This document shows, piece after piece, positions 18,768 to 27,704 of a stretch of 50,436 nucleotides of DNA (its first letter is position 1; every line of letters begins with the position of its first letter). The stretch covers positions 1 to 50,436 of the forward strand of contig UQNF01000008.1 in assembly GCA_900542285.1 (NCBI GenBank). The letters are read 5' to 3'. The translations under genes and the position numbers were made by a program. A model generated the notes under the pieces. It made no database searches, was not told where the DNA came from, and was given only the letters and a program-made list of their open reading frames with translations. Source of the DNA: an uncultured Clostridium sp. GTDB taxonomy: Bacteria; Bacillota; Clostridia; Christensenellales; CAG-138.

Positions 18768-19184
18768 ATGAAGCATTGTATTTTATTCCCGGAAAAAATC
18801 TGCAACGATTGCGGTGAATGCCTGCACTGCGATCTCGATCCATGCAAGATTTGTGATAACTGTGGTAAATGTATAGAAGAAGCCGATCCGTCTTCCGGTT
18901 ATCGAACGATCTATTATTCGATTAATGATGAAGATGATGATATTGGATTCGACGATGAATTGGACCAATATGACGATGAAGAATGCGAAGAGTTTGAACA
19001 TCCTGCGCCCCTGGAGATTGATCCCGAGCTGCAACAGGAATGGGAGGAACGGCTTGACGAGCTTTTCTTACAGGAGGAAAATGAACGGCAGGAAGAAGAA
19101 CTGACTGATGGAGTAGGGGAAGAAGTACCTCCGAGGCATGTTAGGGGCATCAGGCAACGCCGTCCTCACAATAGAAAACATTAA
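18768..19184 (+). CDS. Cysteine-cluster acidic protein, function unknown
   Basis: I do not recognise a characterised family. The 138-aa protein opens with a strikingly regular cluster: Cys12, 15, 18, 21, then 26, 29, 32, 35 (CxxCxxCxxC-x4-CxxCxxCxxC), plus Cys4. The rest is very acidic (Asp/Glu runs from about residue 55) and ends in a short basic tail. The cluster could hold zinc or iron-sulphur centres; neither can be decided from sequence. The ATG at 18768 is preceded by GAGGA at 8 nt, overlapping the upstream gene's stop region, so it is probably co-transcribed with the PLP enzyme. A terminator follows. Confidence 0.8.
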   Translation: MKHCILFPEKICNDCGECLHCDLDPCKICDNCGKCIEEADPSSGYRTIYYSINDEDDDIGFDDELDQYDDEECEEFEHPAPLEIDPELQQEWEERLDELFLQEENERQEEELTDGVGEEVPPRHVRGIRQRRPHNRKH

Positions 19185-19230
19185 GAGAATAGTCTGCATA
19201 TCCATCTGATGCAGCGTGTATGAACGGTTT

Positions 19231-19265
19231 GCATTCGTATCGTCTTGATACGGATGCTTTCCTTA
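19231..19265 (+). terminator. Terminator of the miaB-mutSL-miaA cluster
   Basis: GCATTCGTATC (19231-19241) pairs with GATACGGATGC (19247-19257), an 11-bp stem with one G-U pair and a 5-nt loop, followed by TTTCCTTAT. It lies between two convergent units. Confidence 0.75.
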
Positions 19266-19283
19266 TATCGGGTTGTCAGCTTG

Positions 19284-20126
19284 TCAATCTGCAAATTCCC
19301 TGATCTGCGCTGTCAGCAGAGGCAGGGCGCGTTCAAATTCAACGCCATACCACGGCGCCTGCGGATCTTTGCGAGTTTCCCGGATGCATTGCAGAGTGAA
19401 ATCAACTGCAAGACGGAAAGCTTCGTGCAGACTGAGCCCTCGCATGATGCCGCCAACTGCGGTGGCGGAAAAAATATCTCCGGTTCCGTGATATGCGTGC
19501 GGCTCACGATGATTGAAGTAGCTGTCATAAGTATTTGTGTCGCTGTCATAGGACATAAAGCCAATGGCGTCCTGCTCAAAGGATACTCCTGTAAGTACTA
19601 TCTTTTTTGCTCCAAGCTCCGCCACTCTCTGCAGCAGGGTTCTGATATAGTCCTCGTCATAGATCTCCCTGAACTCCATGCCGGTCATGAGGCAGGCTTC
19701 TGTAATGTTGGGCACGGTGATATGCGCCCGTGACACCACCTGAGCCATCATAGCAGGAAACTCCGATCCAAACCCTGTGTACAGTCTGCCGTGATCGGCC
19801 ATGGCAGGATCCACAAACAGCAGCGTGTCCCGATCCGCCAGCATATCAAACAGGTCCAGCACCACTGCCACCTGATGCGCTGAAGCCAGATAGCCGGTAT
19901 ACAGCGCGTCGAAGCGCATGCCCTGCGTCTTCCAATGCCGTGCCACCGGCAGCAACAGATCCGTTAGGTCGCTGCAGATGAAACCAGGGAAGCTGGTATG
20001 GGTGCTAAGTACGGCTGTGGGTAGAACCGCGCACTCAATCCCCATGGCAGAAATCACCGGAAGCGCAACCGTCTGTGAACAGCGCCCCAAGCATGACACA
20101 TCCTGAATACTGGCGATTCGTTTCAT
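19284..20126 (-). CDS. pdxY: Pyridoxamine/pyridoxal kinase (PfkB superfamily)
   Basis: This enzyme phosphorylates pyridoxal or pyridoxamine in the vitamin B6 salvage pathway, supplying PLP. The 280-aa protein begins with the substrate-side segment SIQDVSCLGRCS and has the PfkB anion-hole/catalytic motif GTGD with the catalytic base Asp217. AAGGAG lies 6 nt upstream of the ATG. By eye its GC content and use of CTG/GCC codons are higher than in neighbouring genes. It sits 33 nt downstream of a tyrosine recombinase gene, so acquisition by transfer is possible but unproven. The symbol is by family resemblance; pyridoxal versus pyridoxamine preference is not determined. Confidence 0.85.
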   Translation of the reverse strand: MKRIASIQDVSCLGRCSQTVALPVISAMGIECAVLPTAVLSTHTSFPGFICSDLTDLLLPVARHWKTQGMRFDALYTGYLASAHQVAVVLDLFDMLADRDTLLFVDPAMADHGRLYTGFGSEFPAMMAQVVSRAHITVPNITEACLMTGMEFREIYDEDYIRTLLQRVAELGAKKIVLTGVSFEQDAIGFMSYDSDTNTYDSYFNHREPHAYHGTGDIFSATAVGGIMRGLSLHEAFRLAVDFTLQCIRETRKDPQAPWYGVEFERALPLLTAQIREFAD

Positions 20127-20159
20127 GAAAATCTCCTTATTTCCTTCATTTCCTTCGTC

Positions 20160-21290
20160 TCATTCATTATTGGCAGTATCATCATCGGCCGCATTGCTTG
20201 AGTTGTTGTTCATACCAAATGAGTCGTCAGGCACATCGTCCCTGAGCTTGATGACCTCGGCCGCTCTTCGACGACGGTCCTCAGATAAAGCCGCATAATG
20301 CTTCTTGGTCGTATTAACATCACGGTGACCTAAAACATCGGCTACGAGATAGATATCTCCGGTTTCATTATACAGCATTGTGCCATAGGTGCTGCGAAGC
20401 TTGTGAGGGGATATCTTCTTTAGCGGCGCAGCAAGCTTAGCATATTTTTTGACAAGTAATTCAATCGAACGCACGCTCATGCGCTTATCCTGCAGCGAAA
20501 GGAACAGAGCGGATTCATGTCCTTCTGCAGGCGTCATTTTCTCGCGCTGAAGCATATAATCAAGCAGTGCCTCCCGCACTTCATCGCCAAATACAAGAAC
20601 ATCCTGACCGCCGCCTTTGCGCGTGATTCGAACTTCATTTGCCATAAAGTTTATATCATCAATATTGATTCCCACAAGCTCACTAATGCGCATTCCGGTA
20701 CCCAGAAACAGGGTAATAATCGCCAGATCTCTGGTCTTCGTGCGCTCGTGGAAACGTTTCTGAGTCTTAGTCAGCCCGTCTCCATTTTCAACGGTATCAA
20801 GCAATCTGACAATCTCGTCAACATCAAGCCTGATTATCGGCTTATCGTGTATCTTGGGCGTATCAACCAGCGAGGCAGGATTGCGGCTTATGCGTCCTTT
20901 CTTATACAAATAGCGAAAGAAAGAACGAATGGAAGATAGCTTGCGCGCCTTTCCTCGGTCACCGTTTTTGATAAGCTCATCGATCTCCTCGTCGTCTGAA
21001 GGATACAAGGAAATGTACTCAAGAAAGCACTCAACATGATCTACCTCAACGGAATCGAGTACGGCATAGTCGATCTCGCGCATGTTGTTTTTGCCGCTGC
21101 AAAGCTCGGTGCCCATAAGGAACTTAAAGAAAAGCCTCAGATCCAATGCGTAACCGTAACGAGTAAGCGGACTTGAAATGGATTCAATGCCACGAAAGTA
21201 TTCTCCGCAAGCCTTTGGAAGCTCATCGATCATTGCGCGAAGCTTCATCGTATAGTTGTTGTTTCGTTCGCTTGAATAATCCTCGCTCAT
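20160..21290 (-). CDS. Tyrosine recombinase / phage-type integrase family protein
   Basis: This is a site-specific recombinase that cuts and rejoins DNA through a 3'-phosphotyrosine. The 376-aa protein has an N-terminal SAM-like core-binding domain (about 15-150) and a catalytic domain with Arg201 (GTGMRISEL), a beta-hairpin Lys in RKGGG (about 225), His296 and Arg299 (HKLR), His322 (LGHRD) and the nucleophile Tyr332 (KHYA). All catalytic residues are present. A low-complexity acidic/Asn tail follows. The start at 21290 has GAAGGA at 8 nt. Upstream, 40 nt away, is a perfect 14-bp inverted repeat. It could be a housekeeping Xer-like enzyme or a remnant of an integrated element; nothing else phage-like is nearby. 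Confidence 0.9.
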   Translation of the reverse strand: MSEDYSSERNNNYTMKLRAMIDELPKACGEYFRGIESISSPLTRYGYALDLRLFFKFLMGTELCSGKNNMREIDYAVLDSVEVDHVECFLEYISLYPSDDEEIDELIKNGDRGKARKLSSIRSFFRYLYKKGRISRNPASLVDTPKIHDKPIIRLDVDEIVRLLDTVENGDGLTKTQKRFHERTKTRDLAIITLFLGTGMRISELVGINIDDINFMANEVRITRKGGGQDVLVFGDEVREALLDYMLQREKMTPAEGHESALFLSLQDKRMSVRSIELLVKKYAKLAAPLKKISPHKLRSTYGTMLYNETGDIYLVADVLGHRDVNTTKKHYAALSEDRRRRAAEVIKLRDDVPDDSFGMNNNSSNAADDDTANNE

Positions 21291-21329
21291 AATTTTATCC
21301 TTCGGAAGGTGATAAGTATCTCTCGAAAT

Positions 21330-21363
21330 AACTATTCGCAAAAGACATGTTTTGCGAATAGTT
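21330..21363. promoter_or_regulatory. Perfect 14-bp inverted repeat with 6-nt spacer upstream of the recombinase
   Basis: AACTATTCGCAAAA (21330-21343) and its exact reverse complement (21350-21363) flank GACATG. The site lies between rnhA and the recombinase gene. Its geometry (long arms, 6-nt spacer) fits a tyrosine-recombinase core site, an operator, or a weak terminator of rnhA; the minus-strand tail is not T-rich. Confidence 0.6.
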
Positions 21364-21431
21364 AGTGCGTAATTAGCCTATAATGAACTGTTCATCATCA
21401 TGACGGTGCTTTTCCGATAAATGTCAATGCT

Positions 21432-21905
21432 CTATGCATCTTCTTTGCAATCGGCACTTTCGGCTTTTAACTTGGACACTGCAGCTCTTGCAAGCTCATC
21501 ACAACGATTGTTGAAGCAATTATCCGCATGACCCTTAACCTTATGAAAGCTAACTTCATGCGCACGGCAAAGCTTGAGCAATTCCAACCACAGATCCTGA
21601 TTCTCAACCGACTTATTCGATGATGTCTTCCAATTGTTGCGCTGCCATCTATCGATCCAATGCTCATTGAATGCATTGCACAGATATGCGCTGTCCGAAT
21701 ACAATTCAACGGTACACGGCTGATTTAGGCATTTCAGCGCGGCAATAGCCGCCATTATCTCCATTCGATTGTTGGTAGTCAGCTGTTCTGCGCCTGACAG
21801 CTCTTTTTTTGCTTCTCCATACATCAAAATCGCGCCCCAGCCGCCAACGCCGGGATTGCCGGAGCATGCGCCATCGGTATAGATTGTGACCTTTTTCTTA
21901 GTCAT
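21432..21905 (-). CDS. rnhA: Ribonuclease HI
   Basis: RNase HI removes the RNA strand of RNA:DNA hybrids, including R-loops and primers. The 157-aa protein carries the catalytic acids Asp11 (TDGACSGNPG), Glu49 (NNRMEI), Asp71 (YSDSAYL) and a later Asp in the KGHADN region, with the basic WQRNNWKTSS segment of the handle. The size is typical. It starts 7 nt after the stop of the nitroreductase gene, in a minus-strand run with uvrB and uvrA. Confidence 0.95.
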   Translation of the reverse strand: MTKKKVTIYTDGACSGNPGVGGWGAILMYGEAKKELSGAEQLTTNNRMEIMAAIAALKCLNQPCTVELYSDSAYLCNAFNEHWIDRWQRNNWKTSSNKSVENQDLWLELLKLCRAHEVSFHKVKGHADNCFNNRCDELARAAVSKLKAESADCKEDA

Positions 21906-21912
21906 TTATATA

Positions 21913-22644
21913 TTATATTATAGTGAATGTAGGGATACCATCAACGATCTCCCATTCACCGCATTTCCCTATCTGGTATGCTCCAAGCTCAACATGGAGC
22001 ATGATAATGCCGCAGTCTATGCCGGAAAACCCACCATTGCTTGATGTCAGATAAACGGATACGCTGTTTTCTGAGAATTCCAATTCAAATTCCTGCTTGT
22101 TGCGGGCTGTCGGAGCGATCGCGGCACACTCTGCTGCTTTTTGTTGCCACAAACGCAGCCCTGCATAATCCACATCGGATAACCCTGTGATCTCAATGGG
22201 ACTTCTCTTTCCTTTTTTCTTGCACTTAAGCGGAATATCGGTATACCCAAATGCAATCAGGCAAAGAACCCTCTCACTGCCCTTTAGAGAAACATGGCTG
22301 CTGACATAACGCTTGTTGAATTTAGCGAGCCAGCAGGTTCCAATGTCCATTGACGCACACTCAAGGACAAAAGCTTCACCAATGCTGCCTGCAACGTACT
22401 CATAATTCTGAGACGCAACAACTGCAACACTGTACCTGGCTTCTACGAGCTGCGGAGAGAAAAACGGTGCTTTAAGCGCTTCGCCGTCCTTCAGAAGAAC
22501 CAACCGTGCTTCATCACAGCTTAGCTCCGAGATAAGTTCCTTAATATCTGCTAACTGCTGTAATGAAAACGCAGCATTATTGTATTCGCGTACGGAACAC
22601 CGCTTACTGCAAGCGGAATACCATCTATCCATAGTTGTTCCCAT
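21913..22644 (-). CDS. Nitroreductase-family protein (TM1586-like)
   Basis: This is an FMN-dependent oxidoreductase-fold protein of 243 aa. The N-terminus has the CSVREY arginine segment typical of nitroreductase FMN binding, the middle has IGEAFVLECASMDIGTCW, and the C-terminal half has APTARNKQEFE and GIDCGIIMLH, resembling the TM1586-type subgroup. The physiological substrate is unknown. GGAGGG lies about 10 nt before the ATG; the Met at codon 5 is an alternative. It lies 21 nt after uvrA, so it is probably co-transcribed with it. Confidence 0.82.
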   Translation of the reverse strand: MGTTMDRWYSACSKRCSVREYNNAAFSLQQLADIKELISELSCDEARLVLLKDGEALKAPFFSPQLVEARYSVAVVASQNYEYVAGSIGEAFVLECASMDIGTCWLAKFNKRYVSSHVSLKGSERVLCLIAFGYTDIPLKCKKKGKRSPIEITGLSDVDYAGLRLWQQKAAECAAIAPTARNKQEFELEFSENSVSVYLTSSNGGFSGIDCGIIMLHVELGAYQIGKCGEWEIVDGIPTFTII

Positions 22645-22665
22645 AGTAATATCACCCTCCCATTA

Positions 22666-25494
22666 TTATAGTAATGTTCTCAAATATTGTCCTGTATAGC
22701 TGCTTTCGACTTGACAGACCTCCTCGGGAGTACCGCATGCGAGGATATTACCTCCGCGCGCACCGCCTTCCGGGCCAAGATCAATGATATAATCTGCGGT
22801 TTTAATTACGTCCAGATTATGCTCGATCACCAGCACGCTGCTTCCGTTGCTGCAAAGCCTTTGGAGAATGCCGAGAAGTCGTTCAACATCGGCAACATGA
22901 AGGCCTGTTGTAGGCTCATCAAGTATATACATTGTTTTTCCGGTATCACGGCGAGCAAGCTCTGTTGCAAGCTTGACTCGCTGTGCTTCACCGCCTGAAA
23001 GCGTTGTCGATGATTGGCCGAGCTTAATGTAACCCAATCCAACATCATACAATGTCTGAAGCTTTTTTGCAAGCCTTGGAAGCGCCGAAAAGAAATCCAA
23101 CGCCTGCTCGACCGTCATATCAAGCACATCCGCAATTGACTTTCCCTTGTACTTAACCTCCAGGGTTTCACGGTTGTATCGCTTGCCTCCGCATACCTCG
23201 CATGGTACATACACATCGGGCAAAAAGTGCATCTCGATCCTTTTAATTCCATCACCGCGGCAGTTTTCACAGCGTCCTCCTTTGGTGTTAAAGCTGAATC
23301 TGCCGCTGGAGTATCCGCGAAGCTTGGCATCAGGTGTCAGCGAAAACAGTTCTCTCACCAAATCGAAGAGTCCGGTATAGGTTGCAGGATTGCTCCTTGG
23401 GGTTCTTCCAATCGGCGATTGATCGATGTCAATGACTTTATCCAAGAATTCAATACCTGATACGCTTTCGTAAAGCCCGGGTTTTCTGTGTGCATGGTTA
23501 AGACTGCACAGCAGGACGTTTTTTATTATCCCGTTTACAAGGCTTGACTTTCCGGATCCTGACACGCCGGTAACGCAAGTAAATACTCCAAGCGGAATCG
23601 AAACATCGATGCGCTTCAGGTTGTTTTCGCTGCATCCTTTGAATGTCAGCCATCTTCCGTCAGCAGGCTTTCTGCGTTCGACAGGAACTTCGATCCTGCG
23701 TTTTCCGGAGAGGAATTGTCCTGTAATCGAATCAGGGACCGCCATGATGTCCTCCACCGAGCCCTGAGCAACGACATGACCTCCATGAACACCGGGGCCC
23801 GGTCCGATATCTACAACATGGTCGGCGCTGCGTATGGTCTCCTCATCATGCTCAACAACGATAACCGTATTTCCAAGGTCTCGCAATCCCTTTAGCGTGT
23901 CCAAGAGTCTGGCGTTATCCCTTTGATGAAGTCCAATGCTTGGCTCATCCAAAATGTACAGTACTCCTACGAGGCCTGAACCTATCTGTGTTGCAAGCCT
24001 TATGCGCTGCGCCTCACCACCAGAGAGTGTATTTGCGGCGCGTGACAATGTCAGGTAGTCAAGACCAACATTGACCAGGAAGTTTAGCCTTGCGTTTAAT
24101 TCCTTAAAGATCCTTGAAGCGATGATGCTCTCTGATTCCGACAGTGTGACGCCGCTCAAAAAGTCTGATACTTCTGAGATCGGCATATCGCATACATCAG
24201 CAATTGACTTGTTATCGATGGTGACAGCAAGAACGTCCGGTTTAAGTCGCCTTCCTCCACAATCAGGACATGTTATATGACTGATGTATTCCTCATATGC
24301 GCTTCTTGAAGCATCGGATGCTGTTTCGTTATACCTGCGCTCCATCGTTGGGATGACACCTTCAAACGCAGATTCAAAATAGCCTCCGCCAAAATCGCGT
24401 TCGTATTCCATCCTGATCTTTGCTTTGCCGGTTCCGTACAGTATCACATGCTTGGCTTGATCGCTAAGCCGATTCCATGGAGTATCCAGTGAAAAGCCGT
24501 AATGATCTGCAAGTGCGCTGAAATACATCATGCCCATGCTTCCATCCTTGGTGCTCCATCCCGTCGCAGCAATTGCGCCGTCCGCTATGGACAGGTTTTT
24601 GTCCGGAATTATCTTGTCGATATCCATTCTCTCGTTGTATCCGAGGCCATGGCAGTAAGGACATGCACCGTATGGATTGTTGAACGAAAACATGCGCGGA
24701 GAAAGCTCTTCGATGCTGATACCGCAGTCAGGGCATGCATAATGCTGTGAAAACAGCAGTTCTTCACGGTCTATTACATCAACTTTTGCAAGACCTGAAC
24801 CGAGCGAGAAAGCTATCTCAAGCGAATCCGTCAGTCGGGTGTCGATCCCATCCTTTACAATAATTCGGTCAATGATCACATCAATATCGTGCTTGAGCTT
24901 TTTATCAAGCTCAGGCAGCGCGTTGATATCGTAAACATAGCCATCGATCTTCACTCGTACATAGCCGTCTTTACGCACCTGATCCAAAACCTTTTGATGC
25001 TCGCCCTTGCGGCCACGGATTACTGGAGCGATTATCTGGATTTTCGTTCCTTCGCCAAGTGCCTTTACCTTGTCAACAACCTGATCGATGCTCTGCCTCG
25101 ATATTACCTTGCCGCATTTCGGACAATGCGGCACGCCAATTCGTGCGAACAGCAAACGAAGGTAGTCGTTTATTTCGGTGACCGTTCCGACAGTGGAACG
25201 AGGGTTGTTGGTCGTGCTCTTCTGGTCAATGGACACAGCAGGAGAGAGTCCTTCGATGTAATCTACATCCGGCTTATCCATCTGACCCAAGAATTGACGC
25301 GCGTATGAGGACAACGACTCAACATAACGGCGCTGACCCTCCGCAAATATGGTTTCAAACGCTAATGATGATTTGCCGGAACCGGATAGACCGGTAAAAA
25401 CTATCAGCTCATCCCTGGGCAGTACCAGGTCGATGTTTTTAAGGTTGTTTTCCCTGGCACCTTTAATTATAATTTGATTATTGTTATTCATCAT
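22666..25494 (-). CDS. uvrA: Excinuclease ABC subunit A
   Basis: UvrA is the damage-sensing ATPase of nucleotide excision repair and loads UvrB at lesions. The 942-aa protein is standard length. It contains two ABC ATPase modules (Walker A GLSGSGKSS near residue 33 and GVSGSGKSS near 645; signatures LSGGEAQR in both) and zinc-finger cysteines (CPDCG...CPYCHG in the first module and CENCRG...CEVCGG in the second). The start has only a weak AGAAAG ribosome site and may rely on coupling to uvrB, which ends 16 nt upstream. Confidence 0.97.
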   Translation of the reverse strand: MMNNNNQIIIKGARENNLKNIDLVLPRDELIVFTGLSGSGKSSLAFETIFAEGQRRYVESLSSYARQFLGQMDKPDVDYIEGLSPAVSIDQKSTTNNPRSTVGTVTEINDYLRLLFARIGVPHCPKCGKVISRQSIDQVVDKVKALGEGTKIQIIAPVIRGRKGEHQKVLDQVRKDGYVRVKIDGYVYDINALPELDKKLKHDIDVIIDRIIVKDGIDTRLTDSLEIAFSLGSGLAKVDVIDREELLFSQHYACPDCGISIEELSPRMFSFNNPYGACPYCHGLGYNERMDIDKIIPDKNLSIADGAIAATGWSTKDGSMGMMYFSALADHYGFSLDTPWNRLSDQAKHVILYGTGKAKIRMEYERDFGGGYFESAFEGVIPTMERRYNETASDASRSAYEEYISHITCPDCGGRRLKPDVLAVTIDNKSIADVCDMPISEVSDFLSGVTLSESESIIASRIFKELNARLNFLVNVGLDYLTLSRAANTLSGGEAQRIRLATQIGSGLVGVLYILDEPSIGLHQRDNARLLDTLKGLRDLGNTVIVVEHDEETIRSADHVVDIGPGPGVHGGHVVAQGSVEDIMAVPDSITGQFLSGKRRIEVPVERRKPADGRWLTFKGCSENNLKRIDVSIPLGVFTCVTGVSGSGKSSLVNGIIKNVLLCSLNHAHRKPGLYESVSGIEFLDKVIDIDQSPIGRTPRSNPATYTGLFDLVRELFSLTPDAKLRGYSSGRFSFNTKGGRCENCRGDGIKRIEMHFLPDVYVPCEVCGGKRYNRETLEVKYKGKSIADVLDMTVEQALDFFSALPRLAKKLQTLYDVGLGYIKLGQSSTTLSGGEAQRVKLATELARRDTGKTMYILDEPTTGLHVADVERLLGILQRLCSNGSSVLVIEHNLDVIKTADYIIDLGPEGGARGGNILACGTPEEVCQVESSYTGQYLRTLL

Positions 25495-25510
25495 TTATCT
25501 TTCTTCAGTA

Positions 25511-27550
25511 TTATTTTCTCGTTCTTCCCCTTGCTTTTCTACGACTGCCCGGCATTCCGGGCTTGGCCTTACCGCCCGATGACTTTGAAGAATCACTTGG
25601 CGCTTCTCCGGTCAAAGCAAACAGCTCATCTCGCAGCTTGGCTGCCTCTTCAAACTCAAGCGATGCGGCAGCTTCCCGCATCTGTTCACGAATCAGATTA
25701 ATCTTAGCTTGCAGCTCTTCCTCACTCATTCCGGAAGCAGGGTCCTTAACAGTGGATGAAATCTCCAATATTCCGTGAACAGCCTTTTTTATGCTCTGCG
25801 GTGTAATACCATGCTCTGCGTTATAGGCAAGCTGTTTGGTCCTGCGCCGCTCCGTTTCATCTATTGCACGCTGCATGGAATCGGTGATGGTATCCGCATA
25901 CATTATCACATAACCATCAACATTTCTCGCAGCCCTTCCGATTGTCTGAACAAGCGAGGTAGTTGATCGTAAAAACCCTTCCTTATCGGCATCAAGTATG
26001 GCGACAAGTCCAACCTCCGGAAGATCCAATCCCTCTCTTAATAGATTGATTCCAACCAGAACATCGAATTCACCAAGCCTTAGGTCACGGATTATTTCCA
26101 TCCGTTCAATGGTTTCAATATCGGAGTGCATATAGCGTACCCTGATACCTATTGAATCAAGGTGCTCAGTGAGCATTTCCGCCATCCGCTTAGTTAACGT
26201 CGTCGCAAGAACCCTGTAGCCCTTCTCCGCATTCTTCCTGATCTCACCTATCAGATCGTCGATTTGGCCGGTGACCGGCCTTACGAATATCTCAGGATCG
26301 ACAAGTCCCGTGGGTCTGATTATCTGTTCTGCTATGTCTTTGGCGCGTGACAGCTCATATTCTGCAGGCGTTGCACTGACGCAGATAAGCTGCGGTATTC
26401 GGGCCTCGAACTCATCGAACTTGAGCGGCCTGTTATCGAATGCGCTTGGAATACGGAAACCGTAATCCACAAGTTCGGTCTTCCTTGCCCTGTCGCCGTT
26501 GTACATTGCACGAATCTGTGGGATCGTAACATGGGATTCATCGATGATAGTCAAAAAATCTCCACGAAAATAGTCAATGAGGGTAAATGGGGGCTGTCCG
26601 GGCTTTCTGCCGTCAAAATAGCGCGAATAATTCTCAACGCCGGTGCAATAGCCGATCTCACTCATCATCGCAATGTCATACAATGTGCGCTGCTCGAGCC
26701 TTTGTGCCTCGACGAGGAGATTCTGACTCTTTAGTTCCGCTACTCGCTCTTCCATGTCGTGATGTATTTCCGCAAGCGCTTTCTGCATGGTTTCTCTGCT
26801 CGTCGAATAGTGCGTGGCAGGAAAGATCACTGCATGTGACAGACTGTTTATCGGAACGCCTGTAACAACGTTGATCTCGCTGACGGCATCGACCTCATCG
26901 CCAAAGAACTCAATGCGAATGGCTTTGTTCTCAAAACTCATCGGGAATATCTCAATAACATCCCCTCGCACCCTGAAATTGCCTCTTTCAAAGGCGAAAT
27001 CATTTCTTTGATATTGTATGTCAACAAGCTTCCGAAGGAGTTCTTCACGCTCTATGGTCATACCCTTTCGGATGGATATGCTCATCCGCATATAATCTTC
27101 GGGACTGCCAAGTGCATATATGCAGGAAACCGATGCTACGATGATAACATCTCTTCGTTCGTTCAGCGAACAAGTCGCACTGTGGCGAAGACGATCGATC
27201 TCCTGATTTATGTCAGCCGTTTTCTCGATATATGTATCTGATGAAGCGATATATGCTTCCGGCTGATAGTAATCATAATAGGATACAAAGTATTCTACGG
27301 CATTTTCGGGAAAGAACTCACGAAATTCCGAGCAGAGCTGAGCTGCCAGGGTTTTATTATGAGCAATAACAAGCGTTGGCTTTTGAATCCTCTCGATCAC
27401 CTTTGCCATGGTATAGGTCTTGCCCGACCCGGTAACACCCAGCAGAACCTGAAGGTCATCACCGTTTTCTACTCCCCTAGCCAAAATATCTATTGCCTCA
27501 GGCTGATCGCCCTGCGGCTCAAATGGAGAAACAACTTTAAACTGTGGCAT
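25511..27550 (-). CDS. uvrB: Excinuclease ABC subunit B
   Basis: UvrB verifies damage and recruits UvrC. The 679-aa protein has the N-terminal helicase Walker A GVTGSGKT (about 39-46), the beta-hairpin region with YYDYYQPEAY (about 92-101), the helicase C domain with the QTIGRAARN segment, and the C-terminal UVR domain (about 620-655) that binds UvrC. A basic tail follows. It is the first gene of a minus-strand run uvrB-uvrA-nitroreductase-rnhA. No Firmicute-type LexA box (GAAC-N4-GTTC) is visible upstream. Confidence 0.97.
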   Translation of the reverse strand: MPQFKVVSPFEPQGDQPEAIDILARGVENGDDLQVLLGVTGSGKTYTMAKVIERIQKPTLVIAHNKTLAAQLCSEFREFFPENAVEYFVSYYDYYQPEAYIASSDTYIEKTADINQEIDRLRHSATCSLNERRDVIIVASVSCIYALGSPEDYMRMSISIRKGMTIEREELLRKLVDIQYQRNDFAFERGNFRVRGDVIEIFPMSFENKAIRIEFFGDEVDAVSEINVVTGVPINSLSHAVIFPATHYSTSRETMQKALAEIHHDMEERVAELKSQNLLVEAQRLEQRTLYDIAMMSEIGYCTGVENYSRYFDGRKPGQPPFTLIDYFRGDFLTIIDESHVTIPQIRAMYNGDRARKTELVDYGFRIPSAFDNRPLKFDEFEARIPQLICVSATPAEYELSRAKDIAEQIIRPTGLVDPEIFVRPVTGQIDDLIGEIRKNAEKGYRVLATTLTKRMAEMLTEHLDSIGIRVRYMHSDIETIERMEIIRDLRLGEFDVLVGINLLREGLDLPEVGLVAILDADKEGFLRSTTSLVQTIGRAARNVDGYVIMYADTITDSMQRAIDETERRRTKQLAYNAEHGITPQSIKKAVHGILEISSTVKDPASGMSEEELQAKINLIREQMREAAASLEFEEAAKLRDELFALTGEAPSDSSKSSGGKAKPGMPGSRRKARGRTRK

Positions 27551-27588
27551 CTTTACTAACCTTAATTTCCTCTCTCATATCAACACTT

Positions 27589-27617
27589 ATTATAGCATAT
27601 AACTGCATTTTGCGAAA
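27589..27617 (-). promoter_or_regulatory. Candidate promoter of uvrB
   Basis: TATAAT on the minus strand (27594-27589) with a poor -35 (TTTCGC, 27617-27612) at 17-nt spacing. The -35 overlaps the motif TTCGCAAAA (27616-27608), which also forms the arms of the inverted repeat at 21330-21363. Confidence 0.45.
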
Positions 27618-27668
27618 CAATTAGTTTTGATTTCAAACATTATTCCAGTTATTCCAAAAAAGTAGCAT

Positions 27669-27704
27669 TGATTTCGTTCGCAGTATTTGATATCATGTTC
27701 GCAG
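27669..27704 (+). promoter_or_regulatory. Promoter with 21-bp-spaced direct repeats before a small membrane protein
   Basis: TTGATT (27669-27674) and TATCAT (27691-27696) are 16 nt apart. The octamer GTTCGCAG occurs at 27676-27683 and 27697-27704, exactly 21 bp apart, one copy in the promoter spacer and one over the expected start region. Two helical turns is a typical spacing for a dimeric regulator. Confidence 0.45.

Noticed and set aside
20160..21290. Recombinase as part of an intact prophage
   Set aside because: Flanking genes are rnhA and a kinase; no capsid, terminase, repressor or excisionase genes are present.
21383..21395. ATGAAC-T-GTTCAT as a LexA box
   Set aside because: The half-sites are separated by 1 nt, not the 4 nt of the Firmicute SOS box (GAAC-N4-GTTC).
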